Shown here: positions 8,328 through 15,853 of the stretch, piece after piece
Layout of the letters: every line of letters begins with the position of its first letter
How positions within the stretch are numbered: position 1 is the stretch's first letter
NCBI GenBank assembly: GCA_008933635.1
Contig: WBUQ01000010.1
Span: 1-64,000, forward strand
Origin: Desulfobulbaceae bacterium
GTDB taxonomy: Bacteria > Desulfobacterota > Desulfobulbia > Desulfobulbales > Desulfocapsaceae
DNA: 64,000 nt
Direction of reading: 5' to 3'
Position numbers and translations under genes: made by a program
The notes under the pieces: generated by a model
Told to the model about the DNA's origin: nothing
Seen by the model: the letters and a program-made list of their open reading frames with translations, nothing else
Database searches by the model: none

Positions 8328-9602
8328 ATGAGGAGCTATTTCAGAGAGTTTTACCAGTTGCTGTACAAGGGCTCCCAGGCCCACGCCCGCTGGGAACTGG
8401 AGATGTCGACCAACATCATGAAGAGCCGAAAACGCCAGGGCGTGCTCTTCCTGATGCTGCTGCCGGTCCTGCTGGGCGGTATCGCCATCGCCGCCGGCGA
8501 TGGCAACGGCCTGCCGAGCGTGCTTGGCGGCAAGTCGGCCTACATGCCGTCCCATTACACCAACCTGATCTTCTTCGCCTCGATCTTCGTCGGCCTCTGC
8601 GCCGGCCTGATCACCGGCTGCATCGGCGCCGGCGGCGGCTTCATCATCGCCCCCGCCCTGATGAGCGCCGGCGTCAAGGGCATCCTGGCGGTCGGTACCG
8701 ACCTCTTCCACATCTTTGCCAAGGCGATCATGGGCAGCGTCCTCCACCGCAAGCTGGGCAACATCTCGATCTCGCTGGCGGTGGCCTTCCTGGTCGGTTC
8801 GATCATCGGTTCGACCCTGGGCGGCTGGGGCAACCGGGCGCTGTATGATTACAACCCGGTCCTCAGCGACCTGTTCATCACCTCGGTCTATGTCTTTATC
8901 CTCGGCTTCCTGTCCTTCTATGCCCTGACCGATTATTTCAAGGCACGCCGCGGCGAGGCGGTTGGCAAAAGCAAGGATGTCGGAGAGGAGATCCCGCCGC
9001 TGGGCAAGAAGATCCAGTCCGTGCATCTTCCGCCGATGCTGACCTTCGACGAGGGCGTGACCCCCGGCGGGCGCAAGATCTCGGCGGTCTTTCTGGTGAT
9101 CAGCGGCCTGATCGTCGGCCTGGCTGCCGCAGTCATGGGCGTCGGAGGCGGCTTCCTGACCTTCCCGATGTTCGTCTACGGCCTGGGCGTCTCGTCGATG
9201 ACCACGGTCGGCACCGACATCTTCCAGATCGTCTTCACCGCCGGTTATGGTTCCCTCAGCCAGTACGCCATCTACGGCTTCGTCTTCTACACCCTGGCGA
9301 TGGGCATGCTGCTTGGTTCGCTGATCGGCGTGCAGGTCGGATCGCTGGTCACCAAGGTCGTTCCCGGCATCATGATCCGCGGTTTCTTCGCCGTCGCGGT
9401 CACCGCCGGCTTCGTCAACCGTTTCGCGGCATTGCCTGAAAAACTGCAGAGCCTGGGCTACATCAAGATCACCAAAGAGACCGGAGCGCTGATCGGCACG
9501 GTGGGCAACAGCCTGTTCTTCCTCGCCATCGGCATCTTCGCCATATGGGTATTCTATTCATTTTTCAGCAACATAAAGCTCTTGAAGACGGAGGGTCATT
9601 GA
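8328..9602 (+). CDS. TauE/SafE-type (TSUP) sulfite/anion exporter
   Basis: This 424-residue integral membrane protein shows the TSUP duplication: two repeats, each starting with a glycine-rich helix (GCIGAGGGFIIAPALM and MGVGGGFLTFPMFVYG) and containing VGTDLFHIF or VGTDIFQIV. A cytoplasmic loop of about 70 residues separates the halves. A soluble stretch of about 40 residues precedes the first helix. ATG 8328 is chosen because GAAAGGA precedes it. Family members export or import sulfite, sulfonates, thiosulfate or other anions; the substrate here cannot be read from the sequence. A receiver gene lies upstream and a small membrane protein immediately downstream (1 bp gap). Confidence 0.9.
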   Translation: MRSYFREFYQLLYKGSQAHARWELEMSTNIMKSRKRQGVLFLMLLPVLLGGIAIAAGDGNGLPSVLGGKSAYMPSHYTNLIFFASIFVGLCAGLITGCIGAGGGFIIAPALMSAGVKGILAVGTDLFHIFAKAIMGSVLHRKLGNISISLAVAFLVGSIIGSTLGGWGNRALYDYNPVLSDLFITSVYVFILGFLSFYALTDYFKARRGEAVGKSKDVGEEIPPLGKKIQSVHLPPMLTFDEGVTPGGRKISAVFLVISGLIVGLAAAVMGVGGGFLTFPMFVYGLGVSSMTTVGTDIFQIVFTAGYGSLSQYAIYGFVFYTLAMGMLLGSLIGVQVGSLVTKVVPGIMIRGFFAVAVTAGFVNRFAALPEKLQSLGYIKITKETGALIGTVGNSLFFLAIGIFAIWVFYSFFSNIKLLKTEGH

Positions 9603-9603
9603 T

Positions 9604-10293
9604 ATGAGCATGCAAAGCAAATTGAAAACCAGGGGAATCCTGATGCTGGCGGCCTTCACGGCCCTGCTGGTGGTGATCTTCATGCCGATCTTTCCCGGCA
9701 AGGTCAACGGTCTCGACTATGCCGACAACCTGTTCAACATGGTGTCGAAGGGCTCGTCCTACTTCATTCCGAAAGAGGTCAAGGGCAGTGAGAAATTTGC
9801 AGGGAAGATGATAGATGTTAAGGTGTCGATGAAGGACGAGAAGCAGGCTGGCGAGACGGCCAAGATGCTCGGGACGGTTGGGCTCCAGGCTGCAGCCAGC
9901 GGCAAGGACCTGACAATCAGCGGCGACATGAGCCTGCTGCTGAAGGCCGGGCTTGAAGACGCAGACCATATGTTTAATAATGATGGGGCGCCGGTTGCCG
10001 ATAAATACGGCCTGCCAGAGAAGGCGGCCATGTACAACTGGCATACCCTCTATGGTGTGATCGGCAAGGATCTGACCAAGCAGGAGAAGTTCGACGAGGC
10101 CAAGCCCTTTGCCAGCGCCCAGAAAAAGGCCCTGGAGCCGTCCTACAACTACTACGGCGTCAAGGCGATGAACTGGAAGGACAATATCGGCCTGATCCTG
10201 GCCGCCCTCGGGTTCTACGTCTTCTACACCCTGTGGTACGGTTTCGGCCTGATGTACCTGTTCGAAGGAGTAGGTCTGAAGATAGGGCATTAA
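9604..10293 (+). CDS. Small membrane protein of unknown function, permease-linked
   Basis: This 229-residue protein has one N-terminal transmembrane helix (about 12-32), a soluble domain of about 150 residues probably outside the cytoplasm, and a C-terminal helix (about 196-220, aromatic-rich GFYVFYTLWYGFGLMYLF). The start ATG follows the permease stop by one base, so translation is probably coupled. It ends the transcription unit, before a strong terminator. I do not recognise the family; its position suggests a subunit or accessory factor of the TSUP permease. Confidence 0.8.
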   Translation: MSMQSKLKTRGILMLAAFTALLVVIFMPIFPGKVNGLDYADNLFNMVSKGSSYFIPKEVKGSEKFAGKMIDVKVSMKDEKQAGETAKMLGTVGLQAAASGKDLTISGDMSLLLKAGLEDADHMFNNDGAPVADKYGLPEKAAMYNWHTLYGVIGKDLTKQEKFDEAKPFASAQKKALEPSYNYYGVKAMNWKDNIGLILAALGFYVFYTLWYGFGLMYLFEGVGLKIGH

Positions 10294-10323
10294 GCAGGCT
10301 GGTCAGAAGTAGTCACGCAAGCG

Positions 10324-10368
10324 GCGGACTGCAGTTGGGAATGTCTCCCGTCTGCAGTCCGCTTTTTT
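10324..10368 (+). terminator. Rho-independent terminator
   Basis: A perfect 11-bp stem GCGGACTGCAG/CTGCAGTCCGC (10324-10334 with 10352-10362) is followed by six T. It separates the permease unit from the PEP-synthase-like gene starting 12 bp further on, so that gene may be expressed partly by read-through. Confidence 0.9.
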
Positions 10369-10380
10369 GTTGGAGATATC

Positions 10381-12993
10381 ATGCAGCGGATCATCTCGTG
10401 GTTGAGAAGTCTCTTTTTTCCGGCACACGTTGCCGAACCGCTGAGCCTGGAAGAGCTGCAGGCGGCCTTCCGCAAGCGGTACGCCAATTTCCGCGGTCTG
10501 CTGACCGCCAACAACAACGCCCTGCAGGCGATGGCGGAGCTGGAGAAGATCTACTACGGCGGCGAAAGCTACCGTATGGCGGTGGTCCGTTCGAAGGTCA
10601 CCACCATTCTGGTCAACGTCTTCAAGATGATCAGGAACCTGCTCGAGATGTCCGACGGCAGGTACAGGGACCTGGAAACCATTTTCGAGCGGATCGGCAA
10701 CGATATCGACGCGATCATCGAGCGGAAGCCGCTGATCAGCCAGGGACCGTTCATCCTCGGGCTCGACGAAGTCAACCGCGGGGTCAGGGACCAGGTCGGG
10801 GAGAAGATGGCCAACCTCGGCGAGGCCGGCGCCATCGCCGGCCTGTCGGTGCCGAAGGGATTTGTCGTCACCGCCTCGGCCACCCGTCATTTTCTCACCG
10901 ACAGCCATCTTGCGGAAATCAACCGCCGCCTGCAGGTACTCGATCCCGACGATCTCGAGGACCTGTACCAGACCTGCGGCGAGATCCAGCAGATGATCCG
11001 GGAGACGCCGCTGCCGGCCGACCTCGAGGAGCTGCTCTTTGTCCATTATGCCCGACTGGAGCGGGCGACAGTCCCGCACTGCCGGGTGGCCCTGCGTTCC
11101 AGCGCGCTCGGCGAGGACAGCGCCGGCATCTCCTTTGCCGGGCTGTACCGGACCGTGCTCAATGTCGAGCGGGACGGGCTGGTTGCCGCCTACAAGGAGA
11201 TCATCGCCAGCAAATACGGGGCGCGGGCGATCTCCTACCGGCGCAAGCGGGGCTACCGGCACGAGGATATCGAGATGTGCGTCGGCTGCCTGGTAATGAT
11301 CGACGCGATGGTCAGCGGCGTCATCTATACCCGCGACCCCGGCGAGGAGGAGAGCGAGGTCCTGCGGATCAACGCCACTTCCGGTATCGCCAAGGGGGTG
11401 GTGGATGGCACCACGGTCACCGACCTCTACCTGGTCAGCCGGGACAAACCGCACGCGGTGGTCGACCGGGAGATGCGGCAGGACCAGGCGGTACCGGCCC
11501 TGACCTACGGCCAGATCAAAAAGCTGGCGGAGACAGCGCTGCTGCTCGAGCAGCATTTCGGTCAGCCCCAGGACATCGAGTGGACCTTCGACCATCAGGG
11601 CAACCTCTATGTCCTGCAGAGCCGGCCGATGCTGACCCTGAGCGTGACGGTGGACCTGGAGGAGGGCGAGAGGCAAGCGATACCGCAGATCGAGGGCAAC
11701 GACCCGCCCCTGCTCCACGGCGGCATCTGCGCCAGCACCGGCGTTGCCAGCGGTGCGGCCTTTCTCGTCAACAGCGAGGAGACCATGCGCCGCTTCCCGC
11801 AGGGGGCGGTGCTGATCCTCGAGCATCCACTGCCGGAGTGGGCGCCGCTGTTGAGCCGGGCGGCGGCGGTCGTCGCCGAGCACGGCAGCGAGGCCGGCCA
11901 TCTGGCAACGGTATCGCGCGAATTCGGCATTCCGGCCCTGTTCAGCCTGCCCGGGGCGATGACCGCCCTGGGCAACGAAGAGGTGGTCACCGTCCATGCC
12001 GGCGCCAGGGCGGTCTACCGGGGACGGCGGGAGGACCTGCTGCGCCTGCGCGGCGTGCGCAAGGACATCATGGCCGGCAGTCCGGTGCAGCGGATCCTGA
12101 CCGACATCATGCAGCATGTCACTCCCCTCAACCTCAACGACCCCGCCTCACCGCAGTTCAAATCATCCTGGTGCGAGACCCTCCATGACATCACCCGCTT
12201 CTGCCACGAGAAGTCGGTGTCGGAGATGTTCAACTTCGGCCAGCGGCATCATTTCAACCAGGCGGCCGCGAAACGGCTGGTGGGGAAGGTGCCGATGGAG
12301 TGGTATGCCATCGATCTGGCAGACGGTTTCCGCGAAGGCGTCAATCTCGAGGACAAGAGCGTCCGCATCGAGGATATCGTCTCAGTGCCGATGCTGGCGA
12401 TCTGGAAAGGACTGTCGGCGTTTCCCTGGGCCGGACCGCCGCCGGTCAGCGTCAGGGGGTTCGGTTCGATCATCTTCCAGTCGACCATGCGTCCGGAACT
12501 CGATCCGGCGGTCGCCTCCGCCCTGACGGTGAAAAACTACTTTCTGATTTCGCAGCATTTCTGTAATCTCAGTGTGCGCCTGGGGTATCACTATGCGATG
12601 ATCGAGGCGTACCTCAGCGACCTGCTGACGGAGAGTTACGTGACCTTCCGTTTCAAGGGTGGCGCCGCCGACCTGCAGCGCAAGGCGGAGCGGGCCAGGT
12701 TGCTGGCCTATGTCCTGGAACGCTACGACTTCCGGGTCGAACAGCGCTCGGACACGCTCCTGGCCCGGCTGAAGAAGAAGCCGACCGGCTACCTCGAGCA
12801 GCGTCTGCAGGTCCTCGGCTATCTGACGCTGCACACCCGCCAGATCGACATGGTGATGAACAGTGCCGGCGCAGTCGAACAGTACAAGAGAAAATTCATC
12901 GATGATATTGAAATGATGCTGGCCGGGAAGGCGGCATCGAACCTCGGGGAGCCTGGCCATGCCGGAGAAGGGGAAGCTGCTGCTGGTCGATGA
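10381..12993 (+). CDS. PEP synthase-like phosphotransferase (PPDK N-domain plus mobile His domain)
   Basis: This 870-residue protein has a helical N-terminal segment (1-120), then a pyruvate-phosphate-dikinase ATP-binding domain (about 135-420; LRSSALGEDSAGISFAGLY, IEWTFDHQGNLYVLQSRPM). The swivelling phosphohistidine domain follows (about 440-545) with His507 in GHLATVSREFGIPAL. The last 300 residues do not look like the TIM-barrel PEP/pyruvate domain of true PEP synthase (FFQSTMRPELDP and helical sequence instead). The His-domain motif is divergent (family usual: G-G-x-T-S-H). It probably phosphorylates an unknown acceptor rather than making PEP. It overlaps the next receiver gene by 35 bp. 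Confidence 0.8.
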   Translation: MQRIISWLRSLFFPAHVAEPLSLEELQAAFRKRYANFRGLLTANNNALQAMAELEKIYYGGESYRMAVVRSKVTTILVNVFKMIRNLLEMSDGRYRDLETIFERIGNDIDAIIERKPLISQGPFILGLDEVNRGVRDQVGEKMANLGEAGAIAGLSVPKGFVVTASATRHFLTDSHLAEINRRLQVLDPDDLEDLYQTCGEIQQMIRETPLPADLEELLFVHYARLERATVPHCRVALRSSALGEDSAGISFAGLYRTVLNVERDGLVAAYKEIIASKYGARAISYRRKRGYRHEDIEMCVGCLVMIDAMVSGVIYTRDPGEEESEVLRINATSGIAKGVVDGTTVTDLYLVSRDKPHAVVDREMRQDQAVPALTYGQIKKLAETALLLEQHFGQPQDIEWTFDHQGNLYVLQSRPMLTLSVTVDLEEGERQAIPQIEGNDPPLLHGGICASTGVASGAAFLVNSEETMRRFPQGAVLILEHPLPEWAPLLSRAAAVVAEHGSEAGHLATVSREFGIPALFSLPGAMTALGNEEVVTVHAGARAVYRGRREDLLRLRGVRKDIMAGSPVQRILTDIMQHVTPLNLNDPASPQFKSSWCETLHDITRFCHEKSVSEMFNFGQRHHFNQAAAKRLVGKVPMEWYAIDLADGFREGVNLEDKSVRIEDIVSVPMLAIWKGLSAFPWAGPPPVSVRGFGSIIFQSTMRPELDPAVASALTVKNYFLISQHFCNLSVRLGYHYAMIEAYLSDLLTESYVTFRFKGGAADLQRKAERARLLAYVLERYDFRVEQRSDTLLARLKKKPTGYLEQRLQVLGYLTLHTRQIDMVMNSAGAVEQYKRKFIDDIEMMLAGKAASNLGEPGHAGEGEAAAGR

Positions 12994-13345
12994 TGAGGCC
13001 GATTTCCGCAACATCATGAGCAAATATTTCGTCCGCCGTCAGATCGCCTACGAACTGGCCGGCGGCTGCATGGAGGCCCTGGACTGGCTTGGCCGCGATG
13101 ACTTTGACGTGGTGATCATGGATGTCAGCATGCCGGGACTGGACGGCCTGGAGTGCATGGCCGAGATGAAGAAGGTCAGGCCGGAAATCGAGGTGATCAT
13201 CCTCACCGGCCATGCCTCGATCAATGCCGGTCTGCTCGGGATGAAGAAGGGTGCCTTCGACTATTGCCTCAAACCGGTCGATTTCGACGAGCTGTTCGAG
13301 AAAATTGTCCTGGCCAGGGAAAAGGCCTCCGGCAACAACAGATAG
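12959..13345 (+). CDS. Single-domain response regulator
   Basis: This 128-residue receiver has no output domain: LLVDDEADF, phospho-acceptor in VVIMDVSMPGLDG, ILTGHAS, CLKPVD. It starts inside the 3' end of the PEP-synthase-like gene (35 bp overlap), so the two are translationally coupled and probably work together. It is paralogous to the receiver at 7831, suggesting duplication within the cluster. Confidence 0.9.
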   Translation: MPEKGKLLLVDDEADFRNIMSKYFVRRQIAYELAGGCMEALDWLGRDDFDVVIMDVSMPGLDGLECMAEMKKVRPEIEVIILTGHASINAGLLGMKKGAFDYCLKPVDFDELFEKIVLAREKASGNNR

Positions 13346-13384
13346 TTCCGATCGGGAACCGAGGACCGGGTGATGCCGGCGGCG

Positions 13385-14422
13385 TCAGCGGACGCAATCC
13401 CGATCGGCAGCCATGTCGTTCGGCGGCGGTTGATCGCAGTTGGTCCGGCAGCAGTTGCGGCCGCTCTCCTTGGCCTGGTACAGGGCCTTGTCGGCGGCGT
13501 CCAGCAGGTTGGCGGCGGGCTGCCCGGGCCGGGGGACCATCGTGCTGACGCCGGCGCTGATGGTGACGAAATTGCCCGTCGACGACGAGGAGTGCGGGAT
13601 GGCCATCGCGAGGACGATGTCCCTCATCCTGTCGGCCAGCATCTCCGCACCATGGATGTCGGTATCGGGCAGGATGACGGTGAACTCTTCACCGCCGTAA
13701 CGGGAGACCATGTCGACCGGCCGGTGCAGGGCCGAGACCAGGCCCTTGGCAACTCTCTGCAGGCAGGTGTCGCCGGCGATATGGCCATAGGTGTCGTTGA
13801 AGGCCTTGAAGTGGTCGATGTCGATGATGATCAGCGAGATGGGCGACTTCCGCCGGGCGGCGCTCTTCCACTCCATCAGGAAGGTATCGTCGAAATGACG
13901 GCGGTTGAACAGCCCGGTCAGGCCGTCGACTGACGACAGGTGCTGGAGCTTGCGGTTCGACTCCTCCAGCTTTCTCTTCAGCTCCTCGAGCTCGAGGATC
14001 TTGGCGTCGAGTTCCCTGGTCTTCTCCTCGAGCAGCTGCCGCTGCCGGTACATTTCCAGGAAGATCCCGACCTTGCTCTTCAAAATCGACGGTTCCAGCG
14101 GCTTGAGCAGGTAGTCGACGGCGCCGGCGTCATACCCCTTGAACATGTGCTCCTGCTCCCTGCGGGCGGCGGTGACGAAGATGATCGGGATGTTCCGGGT
14201 CTTGCTGTTGCCGCGGAGGAGTTCGGCGGTCTCGTAGCCGTCCATGACCGGCATCTGCACATCCATCAGGACCAGGGCGAACTGGTGGTCGAGGGTCTTT
14301 TCCAGGGCCTCCATACCGCTCTCCGCCCGGACAAGAAGCAATTCGGGCGCTTCCAGCAGGCGTTCCAGGGTCAGCAGGTTTTCTCTGCGGTCATCGACCA
14401 GCAGTATGGGAGCCTTCTCCAT
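13385..14422 (-). CDS. Receiver-GGDEF diguanylate cyclase response regulator
   Basis: 345 residues. The receiver domain (LLVDDRRENL, phosphorylated Asp in LVLMDVQMPVMDG, LLKPLE) is joined by a coiled coil of about 45 residues to a GGDEF domain with active-site GGEEF in SRYGGEEF. RPVD lies five residues before it, matching the RxxD product-inhibition site. It makes c-di-GMP when phosphorylated. ATG 14422 is chosen over TTG 14425 because GGGGAGA lies upstream. It overlaps the end of cheB by 32 bp and is the last gene of a four-gene overlapping unit. Confidence 0.93.
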   Translation of the reverse strand: MEKAPILLVDDRRENLLTLERLLEAPELLLVRAESGMEALEKTLDHQFALVLMDVQMPVMDGYETAELLRGNSKTRNIPIIFVTAARREQEHMFKGYDAGAVDYLLKPLEPSILKSKVGIFLEMYRQRQLLEEKTRELDAKILELEELKRKLEESNRKLQHLSSVDGLTGLFNRRHFDDTFLMEWKSAARRKSPISLIIIDIDHFKAFNDTYGHIAGDTCLQRVAKGLVSALHRPVDMVSRYGGEEFTVILPDTDIHGAEMLADRMRDIVLAMAIPHSSSSTGNFVTISAGVSTMVPRPGQPAANLLDAADKALYQAKESGRNCCRTNCDQPPPNDMAADRDCVR

Positions 14423-15011
14423 CAATCTCCCCAGGGGCTAAGGTGTTCAGTAGTCCGGCAATCCCGTCGAGCGGAACGATCCGGTCGACGTCGACGGCAT
14501 CGATCGCCGAACGGGGCATTATATCATACTCGGCGCTCTCGGGCGACTGAACTACGGTCATGCCGCCAAAATATTTGATCCTGGCCAGGCCGCGGCTGCC
14601 GTCGTTGTTGGCGCCGGTCAGCACGATGCCGATGAGCTGATCCTGGAAGGCCTCGGCGGCGGTCTCGAAGGTCACGTCGATGGAGGGCCGGGAGAAGTTG
14701 ACCCTCTCCTCTGCCGACAGGCTGAGGCTGCGGTCGCTCTCGACCAGCAGGTGATAGTCGGGCGGGGCGATGTAGACCGTGCCCGGTTCGACCGCCTCCT
14801 TGTCCTCGGCCTCTTTTACCCTGATCGTACTCAGGCGGGCGAGATGGTGGACGAGGTAGCTGTCCGAGTCCGGACGGAGGTGCTGGACGACGAGTACGGA
14901 CAGCGCCAGATGGCGATGAAGCAGCGGCAGAATCCGGGAGAGGGCGTTGAGGCCACCGGCCGAGACACCGATGACCGCCGCGGCGAACCGTCGTCTGGAT
15001 CGATTCTTCAT
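14391..15011 (-). CDS. cheB: Stand-alone CheB-type methylesterase
   Basis: This 206-residue catalytic domain has no receiver. The catalytic triad is recognisable: Ser in GVSAGG, His in VVQHLRPDSDS and Asp in IVLTGANNDGSRGL. It hydrolyses glutamyl methyl esters, normally on chemoreceptors. ATG 15011 overlaps the TGA of cheR by one base. Because no receiver is attached, activity is probably set by expression or by contact with the large hybrid kinase of the same operon. The substrate is unknown; no chemoreceptor gene is in the window. Confidence 0.9.
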   Translation of the reverse strand: MKNRSRRRFAAAVIGVSAGGLNALSRILPLLHRHLALSVLVVQHLRPDSDSYLVHHLARLSTIRVKEAEDKEAVEPGTVYIAPPDYHLLVESDRSLSLSAEERVNFSRPSIDVTFETAAEAFQDQLIGIVLTGANNDGSRGLARIKYFGGMTVVQSPESAEYDIMPRSAIDAVDVDRIVPLDGIAGLLNTLAPGEIDGEGSHTAGR

Positions 15012-15853
15012 CAGCTCCGGCGTTTCTTGCGGAAGATTTTCTCCTTCTCGGCGATGCACTCGAAATCGCCGGCGACCTCGGTGAACTTCAGGCTCTCCTT
15101 GGAGCCGAGGCAGAGGAACCCCCCCGGGCAGAGGGTGTCGTAGAACAGCCTGAGCACCCGGTTCTGCAGGCTTTTGTTGAAATAAATCAGAACATTGCGG
15201 CAGAAGATGATATGCATCTCGCCGAACACCCCGTCGGTCACCAGGTTGTGGGAGGAGAACAGTACCCGTTCCTTCAGTTCCTGGTTGATGATGGCGTGCT
15301 CGTACTGGGCCGAGTAGTAGTCGGAAAACGACTTCCTGCCGCCGGCCTGGTGGTAGTTGGCGGTATAGTTGCGGACCAGCTCGATCGGGTAGATGCCGGC
15401 CCGGGCTTTGTCGAGGATCAGCTCGTTGAAATCGGTGGCGTAGATCTGGGTCCGCTCTTTCATCCCCTCTTCCGCCAGGACGATGCACATCGAATAGACC
15501 TCCTGGCCTGCCGAACAGCCGGCGTGCCAGGAGCGGATGAAGGGGTAGGTCTTCAGGTGCGGGACCACGGTCTCGCGGACCGCCCGGTAAAACCAGGGGT
15601 CCCGGAACATCTCGGTGACGTTGATCGAGAGGTCGAGCAGCAGCTCGTTGAAGAACCCTTCGTCATGGATCAACCGGTGCTGCATCTCGCCGAAACTGGC
15701 CATTCCGCTCAGGTGCAGGCGGTTCTCCAGTCTCCGCTTGGTGTGCGCGCCGGAGTAATCCCGGAAATCGAACCCGTATCTGAGGTAGATGGCCTCGAGC
15801 AGCAGCCTGATCTCCAGGCGTTCCTTTTCCAGGGTGGTGGAGGTGTCGTTCAT
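15011..15853 (-). CDS. cheR: CheR-type protein-glutamate methyltransferase
   Basis: 280 residues with the usual two-part build: an N-terminal helical domain (about 1-75) and an SAM-binding Rossmann domain. The latter has the motif RSWHAGCSAGQEVYSMC, IYATDFNE and FCRNVLIYF. It methylates glutamates on signalling proteins. ATG 15853 overlaps the hybrid kinase stop (ATGA), showing tight coupling. The CheR/CheB/hybrid-kinase set resembles non-chemotactic stress-response modules. Confidence 0.93.
   Translation of the reverse strand: MNDTSTTLEKERLEIRLLLEAIYLRYGFDFRDYSGAHTKRRLENRLHLSGMASFGEMQHRLIHDEGFFNELLLDLSINVTEMFRDPWFYRAVRETVVPHLKTYPFIRSWHAGCSAGQEVYSMCIVLAEEGMKERTQIYATDFNELILDKARAGIYPIELVRNYTANYHQAGGRKSFSDYYSAQYEHAIINQELKERVLFSSHNLVTDGVFGEMHIIFCRNVLIYFNKSLQNRVLRLFYDTLCPGGFLCLGSKESLKFTEVAGDFECIAEKEKIFRKKRRS

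Noticed and set aside
10303-12117. Long minus-strand open frame opposite the PEP-synthase-like gene
   Set aside because: Shadow frame without motifs or a start site.
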